From contig PAPF01000026.1 of the NCBI GenBank assembly GCA_002708825.1, forward strand, positions 62,001 to 126,000: a stretch of DNA of 64,000 bases, read 5' to 3'. A program made the translations under genes and the position numbers. This document shows, piece after piece, positions 43,454 to 53,486 of the stretch. Below the pieces are notes generated by a model that was not told the origin of the DNA, ran no database searches, and worked only from the letters and a program-made list of their open reading frames with translations. This DNA is from Phyllobacteriaceae bacterium. Lineage in GTDB: Bacteria > Pseudomonadota > Alphaproteobacteria > Rhizobiales > Rhizobiaceae. The number at the start of each line of letters is the position of its first letter. Position 1 is the first letter of the stretch.

Positions 43454-45006
43454 CCGTGACGGTTTACATACCCCGCGATGCCGCCGCCCTGGCCCTGGGC
43501 GCCGACGAGATCGCCGAAGCCGTCGCCCGCGAGGCGAAAGCCCGCGGCGCGGAAGTCGCGATCGTGCGCAACGGTTCGCGCGGCATGGTCTGGCTGGAGC
43601 CGCTGGTCGAGGTGGAGACGGCCGGGGGCCGCGTCGCCTATGGGCCGGTTGCCGCCGGTGACGTGGTGGGGCTCTTCGATTCCGGCTTTCTTGAAGGCGG
43701 CGATCACCCGCTCGGCCACGGCCAGACGGAGGAAATTCCCTTCTTCAAGCGCCAGACGCGGCTGACCTTTGCCCGCTGCGGCCTCATCGATCCGCTGTCG
43801 CTGGCCGATTACGAGGCCCATGGCGGCCTGGCCGGGCTGAGGAATGCACTGGACATGGACCCGGCGGCCATTGTCGCGCAGGTGACCGAATCCGACCTGC
43901 GCGGGCGCGGCGGCGCGGGCTTCCCGACGGGTATCAAGTGGAAGACCGTGCTGGAGGCGCCGGCCGACCGCAAGTTCATCGTCTGCAATGCCGACGAGGG
44001 CGACAGCGGCACCTTTGCCGACCGCATGATCATGGAGGGCGATCCCTTCGTGCTGATCGAGGGCATGGCGATTGCCGGGCTTGCCACCGGCGCGACCATG
44101 GGCTTCGTCTATCTGCGCTCCGAATATCCCCAGGCCATCGAGGTGATGAACGAGGCGGTACGCCTGGCCCGCGCGGCGGGCATCCTTGGCCCGGATGTGC
44201 TGGGTTCCGGCAAGGCCTTCGACATGGAAATCCGTGTCGGCGCGGGCGCCTATGTCTGCGGCGAGGAAACCTCGCTGCTCAACTCGCTGGAAGGCAAGCG
44301 CGGCGTGGTGCGCGCCAAGCCGCCGCTGCCCGCCATCGAGGGCCTGTTCGGCAAGCCGACGGTCGTCAACAACGTCATTTCGCTGGCGTCCGTGCCGGTC
44401 ATCATGGAGAAGGGCGCGGCATACTACCGCGACTTCGGCATGGGCCGCTCGCGCGGCACGATCCCGCTGCAAATCGCCGGCAACGTGAAGCATGGCGGCC
44501 TGTTCGAGACCGCCTTCGGCCTGACGCTGGGCGAGATCGTCGACGATCTGGCCGGTGGCACGGCTTCCGGCCGCCCGGTCAAGGCTGTGCAGGTGGGTGG
44601 GCCGCTTGGTGCCTATTTCCCCCGCACGCTGTTCGACACGCCGTTTGACTACGAGGCCTTCGCGGCCAGGGACGGATTGATCGGCCATGCCGGCATTGTC
44701 GTATTTGACGACACCGCCGACATGCTCAAACAGGCCCGTTTCGCCTTCGAATTCTGTGCGATCGAAAGCTGCGGCAAGTGCACGCCCTGCCGCATTGGCG
44801 CGGTGCGCGGGGTCGAGACGCTGGACAAGCTGGCCGCCGGCATCGAGCCGGAGGAGCAGAAGGAATTGGCCGAGGATCTCTGCAACACGATGAAATTCGG
44901 CTCGCTTTGCGCGCTGGGCGGCTTCACGCCCTATCCGGTGATGAGTGCGATGACCCATTTTCCGGACGACTTTTCGCCGCGAAGCATGAAGGAGGCCGCG
45001 GAATGA
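43450..45006 (+). CDS. fdsB: NAD-dependent formate dehydrogenase beta subunit (NuoF-like)
   Basis: A 518-residue subunit that reduces NAD. A thioredoxin-like N-terminal domain (about 1-110) is followed by the NuoF core: GRGGAGFPTGIKWK (NADH), CNADEGDSGTFADRM (FMN), GAGAYVCGEETSLLNSLEG, and CGKCTPCRIG for the [4Fe-4S] cluster near residue 440. ATGA overlap with fdsG. The stop is followed by a 38-bp spacer holding GGGAGG for fdsA. Confidence 0.95.
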   Translation: MTVTVYIPRDAAALALGADEIAEAVAREAKARGAEVAIVRNGSRGMVWLEPLVEVETAGGRVAYGPVAAGDVVGLFDSGFLEGGDHPLGHGQTEEIPFFKRQTRLTFARCGLIDPLSLADYEAHGGLAGLRNALDMDPAAIVAQVTESDLRGRGGAGFPTGIKWKTVLEAPADRKFIVCNADEGDSGTFADRMIMEGDPFVLIEGMAIAGLATGATMGFVYLRSEYPQAIEVMNEAVRLARAAGILGPDVLGSGKAFDMEIRVGAGAYVCGEETSLLNSLEGKRGVVRAKPPLPAIEGLFGKPTVVNNVISLASVPVIMEKGAAYYRDFGMGRSRGTIPLQIAGNVKHGGLFETAFGLTLGEIVDDLAGGTASGRPVKAVQVGGPLGAYFPRTLFDTPFDYEAFAARDGLIGHAGIVVFDDTADMLKQARFAFEFCAIESCGKCTPCRIGAVRGVETLDKLAAGIEPEEQKELAEDLCNTMKFGSLCALGGFTPYPVMSAMTHFPDDFSPRSMKEAAE

Positions 45007-45044
45007 ACGCGCCCCGCAAAACGACATCCGGGAGGTTCTGAACC

Positions 45045-47915
45045 ATGGGACTGGTCCACGAAATCGACTACGGAACGCCGGAATCGAAGTCTGAAAAGCA
45101 GGTCACGCTGACCATTGACGGCTTCGAGGTCACCGTGCCCGAGGGCACCTCCGTCATGCGCGCCTCCATGGAGGCCGGCATCCAGATCCCGAAACTGTGC
45201 GCCACCGACATGGTCGATGCCTTCGGTTCCTGCCGGCTCTGCCTCGTCGAGGTGGAAGGGCGCAACGGCACGCCGTCCTCCTGCACGCTTCCGGTCGCCG
45301 ACGGCATGGTCGTCCACACCCAGACCGGCCGCCTGAAGCGCCTGCGCAAGGGCGTGATGGAACTCTACATTTCCGACCATCCGCTCGACTGCCTGACCTG
45401 CGCGGCCAATGGCGATTGCGAGTTGCAGGACATGGCCGGCGCGGTGGGTCTGCGCGACGTGCGCTACGGCTACGAAGGCGACAACCACGTCAAGGCGCGC
45501 GACACGTCCGGCGGCATCAACATGCGCTGGATGCCCAAGGACGAGTCCAATCCCTATTTCACATATGATCCGTCCAAGTGCATCGTCTGCTCGCGCTGCG
45601 TGCGCGCCTGCGAGGAAGTGCAGGGCACCTTCGCCCTGACCATCGAGGGCAGGGGCTTCGGAAGCCGCGTCTCGGCCGGAATGCACGAGGCTTTCCTGGA
45701 ATCCGAATGCGTGTCCTGCGGCGCCTGCGTCCAGGCCTGCCCGACGGCCACGCTTCAGGAAAAGTCGGTCATCGAGATCGGCCAGCCGGAACATTCCGTG
45801 GTCACCACCTGTGCCTATTGCGGCGTCGGTTGCTCCTTCAAGGCTGAGATGCGCGGCGACGAACTGGTGCGCATGGTGCCGTGGAAGGATGGCAAGGCCA
45901 ATCGCGGCCATTCCTGCGTCAAGGGCCGGTTCGCCTGGGGCTATGCCAACCATCAGGACCGCATCCTCAACCCGATGATCCGTGACAGCATCGACGAGCC
46001 CTGGCGCGAGGTCTCCTGGGGCGAGGCGCTGACCTTCGCCGGCTCGCGCCTGCGCGCGCTGCAGGAAAGGCACGGCAAGGAATCCGTCGGCGTCATCACG
46101 TCCTCGCGCTGCACCAACGAGGAAACCTACCTGGTGCAGAAACTGGCCCGCGCGGTCTTCGGCAACAACAACACCGACACCTGCGCCCGTGTCTGCCATT
46201 CGCCGACCGGTTATGGCCTCGGCCAGACCTTCGGCACATCGGCCGGGACGCAGGATTTCGACAGCGTCGAGCACAGCGACGTGGTGATCGTCATGGGCGC
46301 CAACCCGACCGACGGCCATCCGGTCTTCGCCTCGCGGCTGAAGAAGCGCCTGCGCAAGGGCGCGAAGCTGATCGTCATCGATCCGCGCCGCATCGACCTG
46401 GTGAAGTCGCCACACATCCGCGCATCCCATCACCTCGCGCTGAAGCCCGGCACCAATGTTGCCGTGGTCACCGCGCTGGCCCATGTCATCGTGACCGAGG
46501 GCCTCTATGACGAGGCCTTCATCCGCGAGCGCTGCGACTGGGACGAGTTCCAGGACTATGCCGAGTTCGTCGCCGATCCGGCCCACAGCCCGGAGGCCGT
46601 GGAAGCGCTGACCGGCGTTCCTGCAGAGGAAATGCGCGCGGCCGCAAGGCTTTATGCGCGTGGCGGCAATGGCGCGATCTACTACGGCCTCGGCGTGACC
46701 GAGCACAGCCAGGGCTCGACCACGGTCATCGGCATCGCCAATCTCGCCATGCTCACCGGCAATATCGGCCGGCCGGGCGTCGGCGTGAACCCGCTGCGCG
46801 GCCAGAACAACGTGCAGGGTTCCTGCGACATGGGTTCCTTCCCGCACGAACTGCCGGGATACCGCCATGTGAAGAACGCCGATGTGCGCCGGCTTTACGA
46901 GGAGATGTGGAACGTCACCATTTCCGACGAGCCGGGCCTGCGCATTCCCAACATGCTGGACGCCGCGGTGGAAGGCACCTTCAAGGGCATCTACATCCAG
47001 GGTGAGGACATCCTGCAGTCGGACCCGGACACGAAGCATGTCTCGGCCGGCCTTGCCGCCATGGATTGCGTCATCGTCCACGATCTCTTCCTGAACGAGA
47101 CGGCGAACTACGCCCATGTCTTCCTGCCGGGCTCGACCTTCCTGGAAAAGGACGGCACCTTCACCAATGCCGAGCGCCGCATCAACCGCGTGCGCAGGGT
47201 GATGGCGCCGCGCAACGGTTATGCGGACTGGGAGATCACCCAGATGCTGGCCAATGCCATGGGCGCCGGCTGGGCCTACACCCATCCCTCCGAAATCATG
47301 GCGGAAATCGCGGCCACGACGCCGAGCTTCGCCAATGTGACCTATGACCTGCTCGACCGGAAGGGCTCGGTGCAATGGCCCTGCAATGACACGACGCCGG
47401 ATGGTTCGCCGGTCATGCATGTGGACGGTTTCGTGCGCGGCAAGGGCCGCTTCATCCGCACCGACTACGTGGCGACCGACGAAAAGACCGGCCCGCGCTT
47501 CCCGCTTCTGCTCACCACCGGGCGCATCCTCAGCCAGTACAATGTCGGCGCGCAGACGCGGCGCACGGCCAACACCGTCTGGCATGGCGAGGACCGGCTG
47601 GAAATCCATCCGCATGACGCCGAACAGCGCGGCATCAAGGATGGTGACTGGGTGAAGCTCGCCAGCCGTTCGGGCGAGACGAGCCTGCGCGCCGAGATCA
47701 CCGACCGCGTGGCGCCGGGCGTGGTCTACACCACGTTCCACCATCCCGGCACGCAGGCCAATGTCATCACCACCGACTATTCCGACTGGGCGACCAATTG
47801 CCCGGAATACAAGGTGACGGCGGTGCAGGTGTCGCCCTCCAACGGCCCGACCGATTGGCAACGGACCTATGAGGACTTCTCCGAACGGTCGCGGCGCATC
47901 GAGGCGGCGGAATAG
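45045..47915 (+). CDS. fdsA: NAD-dependent formate dehydrogenase alpha subunit
   Basis: A 956-residue molybdenum (or tungsten) bis-MGD enzyme oxidising formate to CO2. N-terminal [2Fe-2S] domain: CATDMVDAFGSCRLCLVEV; then a His-ligated cluster in HPLDCLTCAANGDCELQ, a two-cluster ferredoxin (CIVCSRCVRACEE, CVSCGACVQACPTAT), and the catalytic domain's own cluster in CAYCGVGCSFK. The active-site ligand is Cys, in CARVCHSPTGYG, not selenocysteine, and the His after it is kept. These features match the soluble oxygen-tolerant FdsA of Cupriavidus and Rhodobacter. GGGAGG precedes the ATG. Confidence 0.96.
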   Translation: MGLVHEIDYGTPESKSEKQVTLTIDGFEVTVPEGTSVMRASMEAGIQIPKLCATDMVDAFGSCRLCLVEVEGRNGTPSSCTLPVADGMVVHTQTGRLKRLRKGVMELYISDHPLDCLTCAANGDCELQDMAGAVGLRDVRYGYEGDNHVKARDTSGGINMRWMPKDESNPYFTYDPSKCIVCSRCVRACEEVQGTFALTIEGRGFGSRVSAGMHEAFLESECVSCGACVQACPTATLQEKSVIEIGQPEHSVVTTCAYCGVGCSFKAEMRGDELVRMVPWKDGKANRGHSCVKGRFAWGYANHQDRILNPMIRDSIDEPWREVSWGEALTFAGSRLRALQERHGKESVGVITSSRCTNEETYLVQKLARAVFGNNNTDTCARVCHSPTGYGLGQTFGTSAGTQDFDSVEHSDVVIVMGANPTDGHPVFASRLKKRLRKGAKLIVIDPRRIDLVKSPHIRASHHLALKPGTNVAVVTALAHVIVTEGLYDEAFIRERCDWDEFQDYAEFVADPAHSPEAVEALTGVPAEEMRAAARLYARGGNGAIYYGLGVTEHSQGSTTVIGIANLAMLTGNIGRPGVGVNPLRGQNNVQGSCDMGSFPHELPGYRHVKNADVRRLYEEMWNVTISDEPGLRIPNMLDAAVEGTFKGIYIQGEDILQSDPDTKHVSAGLAAMDCVIVHDLFLNETANYAHVFLPGSTFLEKDGTFTNAERRINRVRRVMAPRNGYADWEITQMLANAMGAGWAYTHPSEIMAEIAATTPSFANVTYDLLDRKGSVQWPCNDTTPDGSPVMHVDGFVRGKGRFIRTDYVATDEKTGPRFPLLLTTGRILSQYNVGAQTRRTANTVWHGEDRLEIHPHDAEQRGIKDGDWVKLASRSGETSLRAEITDRVAPGVVYTTFHHPGTQANVITTDYSDWATNCPEYKVTAVQVSPSNGPTDWQRTYEDFSERSRRIEAAE

Positions 47916-47916
47916 G

Positions 47917-48726
47917 ATGGACCCCGCGCGCGCATTCCCGGCACTCGCCTGGCGGCAGGGCCGCTACGAGACGGCGTCGCGCAATCTCGCCGCCGAGGCC
48001 GCCGTCGCGATCAGTTACAACGGCACCTCCCATGCCGTGCTCATGGCCTCGCCAGCCGACCTGGAGGACCTGGCGCTCGGTTTTTCCATTTCCGAGGGCA
48101 TTGCCACGCGCGATGAGGTCGAGGCGGTGGACGTGCTGGCCGATGAGCGGGGCTTCGACGTGCAGGTGCGCCTGGCGACCGATGCACAAGACAGGCTGGC
48201 CGCGCGCCGCCGCGCCATGGCCGGTCCGGTCGGCTGCGGTATGTGCGGGCTGGAGAGCATCGACGCGGCCTTGCGCGAACCTCCGCAAGTCGACGCAACC
48301 GCCCGCCTCCGTCCCGCCGATGTGGCGGAAGCCTGCGCCGCATTGACCCGCGCACAGGCGCTCAACCAGTCCACCCGTTCCGTGCACGGTTCGGGCTACT
48401 ATGTCGCCGGCCGGGGCCTGGTCGCCATCCGCGAGGATGTCGGCCGCCACAATGCGCTCGACAAGCTGGTCGGGGCCATGGCGCGCGCGGGCGGCATGGG
48501 CGAGGGCGCGGTCGTGACCTCGAGCCGCGTTTCCATCGAACTGATCCAGAAGACCGCCGCGTCCGGTTGCGGCATTCTCATCGCCGTTTCCGCGCCCACC
48601 CTGCTCGCCGTGCAGATGGCTGAGCGCGCCGGCATCACGCTTGCGGCCATTGCCCGCGGCGACGAATTCGAGATTTTCACCCATCCCGACAGGATCAAGG
48701 AGGGAGCCCTCCCGCATGTCGCCTGA
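47917..48726 (+). CDS. fdhD: Formate dehydrogenase sulfurtransferase FdhD
   Basis: A 269-residue chaperone (FdsC in fds operons) that moves sulfur from a desulfurase to the Mo-cofactor of FdsA, without which the enzyme is inactive. GPVGCGMCGLESID contains the functional Cys-x2-Cys loop. REDVGRHNALDKLVGAM and TSSRVSIELIQK are conserved. It starts one base after the fdsA stop, so translation is coupled, and overlaps fdsD by 11 bases. Confidence 0.95.
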   Translation: MDPARAFPALAWRQGRYETASRNLAAEAAVAISYNGTSHAVLMASPADLEDLALGFSISEGIATRDEVEAVDVLADERGFDVQVRLATDAQDRLAARRRAMAGPVGCGMCGLESIDAALREPPQVDATARLRPADVAEACAALTRAQALNQSTRSVHGSGYYVAGRGLVAIREDVGRHNALDKLVGAMARAGGMGEGAVVTSSRVSIELIQKTAASGCGILIAVSAPTLLAVQMAERAGITLAAIARGDEFEIFTHPDRIKEGALPHVA

Positions 48727-48934
48727 CAAGCTTGCCCGCATGGCCAACCAGATCGCCGCCTTCTTCCGCACGCGCCCGCATGCCGAGGCGGTGGAGGGGA
48801 TTGCCGGCCACCTGAGCGATTTCTGGGAACCGCGCATGCGCGCCCAGTTCTTCCAATTGCTGGCCGAAAAGCCGGACCTGTTTGATCCGCTGGTGCGCGA
48901 GGCGTCCGGCAAGGTGCGTCCGGTATCGGGATAA
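48716..48934 (+). CDS. fdsD: Formate dehydrogenase delta subunit
   Basis: A 72-residue all-helical protein that completes the FdsABG-type complex. KLARMANQIAAFFRTRPHAE and IAGHLSDFWEPRMRAQF fit the FdsD family. It overlaps the end of fdhD by 11 bases and has AGGAGGGAG before its ATG. It is the last gene of the operon; no clear terminator follows in the 95-bp gap. Confidence 0.9.
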   Translation: MSPDKLARMANQIAAFFRTRPHAEAVEGIAGHLSDFWEPRMRAQFFQLLAEKPDLFDPLVREASGKVRPVSG

Positions 48935-49029
48935 TCCCCTTGAAAATCAGGCGCCCAACTGGACGCCGCCCCGCCTTCCCGCTAGCGTCCCGGCCCTTGT
49001 GAAGGAATGAAGGCGCCGGGAGGAACGGG

Positions 49030-50151
49030 ATGCTGGACAGCAGTGAGATGAACGGCCTTTGGCTGGGCCGCGTCTGGCGCGATGGGGTTGGGCCGGCGGT
49101 CGTCACGCTGCGCGAGGGCCAGGTGGTGGACATCACATCGCGCGCCGCGCCGACCGCCCGCGACATCCTCGAATTCGACGATGCCGCCGCCTATGTGCGC
49201 GAGGCGCCGGGTGAGGTGATCGGCCCGCTGGACGGCCTGGCGGGAGCGGGCGCCCGCCTGCTCGCACCCTGTGACCTGCAGCCGGTCAAGGCCTGCGGCG
49301 TAACCTTCGCCCGTTCCATGGTGGAGCGCGTGATCGAGGAACAGGCGGCCGGCGATCCCGACAAGGCGCAGGCGATCCGTGTCCGCATTTCCGGGAAGAT
49401 CGGCGACACGCTGGACAATATCGAGGCCGGATCCGAACAGGCCGCGAAGGTCAAGCAGGAACTCATCGCGCTCGGCGTCTGGTCTCAATATCTCGAAGTG
49501 GGCATCGGCCCGGATGCCGAGGTCTTTTCCAAGGCGCAGGCCCTGTCATCCGTCGGTCACGGTGCCGAGGTTGGCCTCCATCCGGTATCCCGCTGGAACA
49601 ATCCGGAGCCCGAAGTGGTGCTCGCCGTCGACAGCCAGGGCCGCATCCGCGGCGCCACGCTCGGCAACGACGTGAACCTGCGCGACGTGGAAGGCCGCTC
49701 CGCGCTGCTGCTGTCCAAGGCAAAGGACAACAACGCCTCCTGCGCCATCGGCCCGATGATCCGCCTGTTTGACGAGACCTATTCCCTCGATGACGTGCGC
49801 AGGGCAGAACTGACGCTGACGGTGGAAGGCGAGGACGGCTTCGTGCTCAACGGCCGTTCCTCCATGCGCGAGATCAGCCGCGACCCGGAAAACCTCGTCG
49901 CCCAGACCATCGGCAGGCACCATCAGTATCCCGACGGCCTCATGCTTTTCCTCGGCACGCTGTTCGCGCCGACCGAGGACCGCGACCATCCGGGCCAGGG
50001 CTTCACCCACAAGCTGGGCGACCGCGTCACCATTGCCTGTCCGGGGCTCGGGCGGCTGCAGAACACGGTCCGCCTGTCCACCGAATGCGAGCCGTGGACC
50101 TTTGGCGCGGCAGCGCTGATGCGCAATCTGGCTGGCCGCGGCCTGTTGTGA
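49030..50151 (+). CDS. Fumarylacetoacetate hydrolase family protein
   Basis: A 373-residue FAH-fold enzyme. The metal set is seen in [17 protein letters not shown] (Glu) and [15 protein letters not shown] (Asp), with the family's Lys in [16 protein letters not shown]. The long N-terminal domain and the GPLDGLAG start resemble the GguC-like / 2-keto-3-deoxy sugar-acid dehydratase-type group more than the classic tyrosine-pathway enzyme. A sugar-acid or hydroxy-acid hydratase or hydrolase is likely. It stands alone between the fds operon and the ABC exporter. Confidence 0.85.
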   Translation: MLDSSEMNGLWLGRVWRDGVGPAVVTLREGQVVDITSRAAPTARDILEFDDAAAYVREAPGEVIGPLDGLAGAGARLLAPCDLQPVKACGVTFARSMVERVIEEQAAGDPDKAQAIRVRISGKIGDTLDNIEAGSEQAAKVKQELIALGVWSQYLEVGIGPDAEVFSKAQALSSVGHGAEVGLHPVSRWNNPEPEVVLAVDSQGRIRGATLGNDVNLRDVEGRSALLLSKAKDNNASCAIGPMIRLFDETYSLDDVRRAELTLTVEGEDGFVLNGRSSMREISRDPENLVAQTIGRHHQYPDGLMLFLGTLFAPTEDRDHPGQGFTHKLGDRVTIACPGLGRLQNTVRLSTECEPWTFGAAALMRNLAGRGLL

Positions 50152-50278
50152 CAGGGGCGTGGGGGCAGGGCGGTGTCCGCCTTGCCCTTTCCCTTTCCGC
50201 GCCTCGCACCATCTGCTACGCGGTGCCGAGGGCCGGCAACCGGCCGGAAAATGGGACAGCAGCAAAACGGGACGGCTC

Positions 50279-51205
50279 ATGACCCCGATTGTCGAAGTCG
50301 AAAATCTCTCCAAGGTCTATGATGGCGGATTCGAAGCCCTCAAGGGCGTGGACCTGACCATTCGCGACGGCGAAATCCTTGCGCTGCTTGGTCCGAATGG
50401 CGCCGGCAAGACAACGCTGATCTCGATCATCTGCGGGATCGTCACGGCCACGTCCGGCCGCGTGCGCGTCGGTGGACACGATATCGAACGAGACTACCGC
50501 GCCGCCCGCTCCATGATCGGCCTCGTGCCGCAGGAGGTGGCGCTGGAGCCGTTCGAAACGGTGATGTCCACCGTCCGGCTCACGCGCGGCCTGTTCGGCA
50601 GGAAGCGCGACGACGCCCATATCGAGAAGGTGCTGACCAGCCTTTCGCTCTGGGACAAGCGCGACACGCCGACCAAGGCGCTGTCGGGCGGCATGAAGCG
50701 CCGCGTGCTGATCGCCAAGGCGCTATCGCATGAACCGCGGGTCATCTTCCTCGACGAGCCGACCGCGGGCGTGGATGTGGAATTGCGCAAGGGCATGTGG
50801 GACATCGTCCGGCAGTTGAAGGCCGATGGCGCCACCATCATCCTGACGACACATTACATCGAGGAGGCCGAGGCCATGGCCGACCGGGTCGGCGTCATCA
50901 ACGGCGGCAAGGTGCTGCTGGTGGAGGACAAGGACAGCCTGATCCGCGATCTGGGCCGCAAGGACCTGACGCTGACGCTGGCCGAACCGCTGGCGAGCCT
51001 GCCGCCCGCCCTGTCAGGGCATGGCCTCGCACTGGTCGAGGATGGCTGCAAGCTGCGCTATTCCTTCGACAGCGCGGCCGGAAAGACCGGCGTTACCCGC
51101 CTGCTCAACGATCTCGCCACGGCCGGCCTGACCGTGACCGATCTCGACACGCGCCAGAGTTCGCTGGAGGAAATCTTCGTCGGGCTGGTCAAGGAGACGG
51201 CATGA
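50279..51205 (+). CDS. ABC-2 type transporter ATP-binding protein
   Basis: A 308-residue ATPase. Walker A is [10 protein letters not shown] near residue 38, the Q-loop LVPQEVAL, the signature [15 protein letters not shown], Walker [13 protein letters not shown], and the switch His in [10 protein letters not shown]. The C-terminal 80 residues are the regulatory extension of the YadG/DrrA-like exporter ATPases. Its stop overlaps the permease ATG as ATGA. Confidence 0.93.
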   Translation: MTPIVEVENLSKVYDGGFEALKGVDLTIRDGEILALLGPNGAGKTTLISIICGIVTATSGRVRVGGHDIERDYRAARSMIGLVPQEVALEPFETVMSTVRLTRGLFGRKRDDAHIEKVLTSLSLWDKRDTPTKALSGGMKRRVLIAKALSHEPRVIFLDEPTAGVDVELRKGMWDIVRQLKADGATIILTTHYIEEAEAMADRVGVINGGKVLLVEDKDSLIRDLGRKDLTLTLAEPLASLPPALSGHGLALVEDGCKLRYSFDSAAGKTGVTRLLNDLATAGLTVTDLDTRQSSLEEIFVGLVKETA

Positions 51206-51963
51206 ACCTCACCGCCATCGCGGCCATCTACCGCTTCGAGATGGCGCGCACCGCGCGCACGCTGCTGCAATCCATCATCTCGCCGGTGCTTTCCACCGCG
51301 CTCTATTTCATCGTCTTCGGTGCGGCCATCGGCTCGCGCATCCAGCAGGTCGACGGCATCGATTACGGTGCCTTCATCGTGCCGGGCCTCATCATGCTCA
51401 CCGTGCTGACGCAGTCGGTGACCAATGCCGCCTTCGGGATCTATTTCCCGAAATTCATCGGCACCGTCTATGAATTGCTGTCCGCGCCGGTCTCATTCAT
51501 CGAGATCGTGATCGGCTATGTCGGCGCGGCGGCGACCAAGTCCTTCATCATCGGCTCGATCATATTCGCCACGGCCCATCTCTTCGTCACCCTGCCGGTC
51601 GCCCATCCGGTCTGGGCATTGGCCTTCCTTGTCGCCACCTGCGTCAGCTTCGCGCTGCTGGGCTTCATCATCGGCATCTGGGCGGCCAATTTCGAGCAGT
51701 TGCAGCTTGTTCCGCTGCTCATCATCTCGCCGCTGGTCTTTCTCGGCGGAAGCTTCTACTCGATCTCCATGCTGCCGCCCTTCTGGCAGACGGTCTCGCT
51801 GTTCAACCCGGTCGTCTACCTTATCTCCGGCTTCCGCTGGGCCTTCTTCGGTCTTTCGGATGTGCCGGTTGCCGCCAGTCTGGCGGCGATCCTTCTGTTC
51901 ATGACGCTGTGCCTGACCGTCATCTGGCTCATTTTCCGCACCGGTTGGCGGTTGCGGTCCTGA
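51202..51963 (+). CDS. ABC-2 type transporter permease
   Basis: A 253-residue inner-membrane protein with six helices. [20 protein letters not shown] is the conserved ABC-2 coupling segment, and [20 protein letters not shown] the conserved extracellular loop of the YadH group. It works with the ATPase just upstream as an exporter; the family handles drugs, lipids or polysaccharides and no substrate is evident. Confidence 0.92.
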   Translation: MNLTAIAAIYRFEMARTARTLLQSIISPVLSTALYFIVFGAAIGSRIQQVDGIDYGAFIVPGLIMLTVLTQSVTNAAFGIYFPKFIGTVYELLSAPVSFIEIVIGYVGAAATKSFIIGSIIFATAHLFVTLPVAHPVWALAFLVATCVSFALLGFIIGIWAANFEQLQLVPLLIISPLVFLGGSFYSISMLPPFWQTVSLFNPVVYLISGFRWAFFGLSDVPVAASLAAILLFMTLCLTVIWLIFRTGWRLRS

Positions 51964-51975
51964 ATGGCCGGGGCT

Positions 51976-52278
51976 TCAGGCCTTCACGAACAGGATGTCG
52001 GCGATGGCGCCATGGTCATAGACCCAGGCCGAACGGTCGCCGCGCTCCACGATCATGTCCGGCGGGCAGGCCTCGGCGTCCAGGTCGCCTGCATCGAACA
52101 GGAACTCGTCCGGCAGAAGGTCCAGCGGCGGCAGGTCTTCCGGCGCCAGCGGCGGCGTGTTGACGATCTGGATGCGGGCACGCGGGTCTGACTCGTCACG
52201 GACTGGCAACACGGCTTGGAACTCCTGCTTTCCGATGGTCGGCCGGAACGAATCGCCCGGCCCGTCGAAAGGGAGCAT
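51976..52278 (-). CDS. Hypothetical acidic protein next to yedE
   Basis: A 100-residue acidic, Pro- and Asp-rich cytoplasmic protein (NTPPLAPEDLPPLDLLPDEF in the middle) ending VYDHGAIADILFVKA. No family recognised. It lies 37 bp after yedE on the same strand and would share its FNR-controlled transcript, so it may serve sulfur uptake or reduction. Start uncertain: ATG at 52278 is the first; there is no clear ribosome site. Confidence 0.5.
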   Translation of the reverse strand: MLPFDGPGDSFRPTIGKQEFQAVLPVRDESDPRARIQIVNTPPLAPEDLPPLDLLPDEFLFDAGDLDAEACPPDMIVERGDRSAWVYDHGAIADILFVKA

Positions 52279-52315
52279 TTTCCCGCGCTGGTATCGGAAG
52301 CGTTAACGAGGGCCC

Positions 52316-53413
52316 TCAGGTGCCGAGCATGGCCGGCGCGGCCTCCGGCCGGTCCGCAGGCAGCGCGGTCTCGCGATGGTAATCGAGCAGGCGGTCGGTG
52401 ATGCCGGCTGAAAGCCACATGGCGCCGAGCGTCACCCAGGCCGTCAAGGCGAAGACGGAGCCGCCTGTCACGCCCGCGCCCACCGCGCAGCCGCCGGCCA
52501 GCATGCCGCCGAAACCCATCAGTGCCGCGCCGAGAATGTAGCGGCGCATCGAATAGCCGTCCTGCCAGCCCTGGATCTTCAACTCGCCAGAAAGCCATGC
52601 GGCGGTAAACGAGCCGAGGAAGACGCCCGGAACGAGCCCGACATCGAAATCCAGCTCCGAGGCTTCCAGGAAGAACATCAACGTCTTGGCCGAAGGGCCG
52701 GTGAAGGTCAGGCTGGTCATGTTGACCGGATCGAAGGCGATGGCCGAAAGCTGCGCCGTATACCACCATGCGGCTGGCACCATGAGCCCGGTGAGAATGG
52801 ATGCAAGCGCGATTGCCATGCGGGTGCGCTGGCGCCAGGCGAACCAGAGGCCGGCACCGAGCCAGATGGCGGAAAAGGCGATGGCGGCGCCCGTCGAGGC
52901 GCCAAAGCGCTCCAGCAGGTCGTTGCCGCCAATGGCGTTGCTCGTCATGCCCCCGGCGATCCAGTTGCGCAGCGGCGACAGGAAACCGTGCAGGCTTGCC
53001 TGCGCCACCACGGCGAAGACGAGGCCCGACAGAAGGGCGCGCAGGTTTCCCGTGGCCGAGAGAACCAGCAGGCGGGACGCGCATCCGCGCGCCATCACCA
53101 TGCCCGCCCCGAACAGCAACCCGCCGATGGCCGCGCCCGAGACCGACTGCGGCGAGGCAAGCTGGCGGGCTTCCTTGATGTTGACGTCTGCCAGCAGGTA
53201 AAGCGTCTGCGTCCCGATCAGCGCCGTCGCGAAGACAAGCAGCCAGACCGCGACCTTGGAGGTGATGTGGCCGCGGGCGAAATCCACTGTCGCGGCACGC
53301 AGGCAGAACCGGCTCTTCTGGGCAAAGGCACCGAAGAGAAAACCGATGGCAAGCGCGCCGGCTATCGCCAGCGTGGGCTCTCCATACCGGTCGGCAAGCG
53401 CGATCAGGTCCAT
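52316..53413 (-). CDS. yedE: YeeE/YedE family thiosulfate/sulfur-compound transporter
   Basis: A 365-residue membrane protein with nine or ten helices, of the TsuA/YeeE-YedE family that carries thiosulfate through a row of cysteines. The expected single Cys residues are present in FAQKSRFCLRAATVD, GMVMARGCASRLL and LAGGCAVGAGVTGGS, each in a helix turn. In the family these pass the thiosulfate along. A perfect FNR box stands 60 bp upstream, so uptake should rise at low oxygen. The start is the ATG at 53413. The small gene at 51976 follows it. Confidence 0.9.
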   Translation of the reverse strand: MDLIALADRYGEPTLAIAGALAIGFLFGAFAQKSRFCLRAATVDFARGHITSKVAVWLLVFATALIGTQTLYLLADVNIKEARQLASPQSVSGAAIGGLLFGAGMVMARGCASRLLVLSATGNLRALLSGLVFAVVAQASLHGFLSPLRNWIAGGMTSNAIGGNDLLERFGASTGAAIAFSAIWLGAGLWFAWRQRTRMAIALASILTGLMVPAAWWYTAQLSAIAFDPVNMTSLTFTGPSAKTLMFFLEASELDFDVGLVPGVFLGSFTAAWLSGELKIQGWQDGYSMRRYILGAALMGFGGMLAGGCAVGAGVTGGSVFALTAWVTLGAMWLSAGITDRLLDYHRETALPADRPEAAPAMLGT

Positions 53414-53472
53414 GCTGCACCCCCGTAGCATCTGAAGAATTGCAATGTTTGCATGTAATGGCGCGGCACGTC

Positions 53473-53486
53473 TTGATTGAAATCAA
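53473..53486 (-). promoter_or_regulatory. Perfect FNR/FixK box upstream of yedE
   Basis: TTGATTGAAATCAA fits TTGAT-N4-ATCAA exactly. Its centre is about 66 bp before the yedE ATG, giving class II transcription from near 53438. The BCCT gene starts 225 bp away on the other strand and is a less likely target. The rest of this 298-bp divergent gap shows no gene. Confidence 0.75.

Noticed and set aside
45003-45041. 12-codon frame between fdsB and fdsA
   Set aside because: It is the spacer that carries the fdsA ribosome site; too short and no sign of attenuation.
44931-47861. 976-codon open frame antisense to fdsA
   Set aside because: It mirrors fdsA exactly and arises from high GC with few stop codons; the translation has no family pattern, while the plus strand has full FdsA motifs.
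49030-50151. Classic tyrosine-pathway fumarylacetoacetase
   Set aside because: The N-terminal domain and lack of neighbouring hmgA or maiA genes do not fit; kept as FAH-family only.
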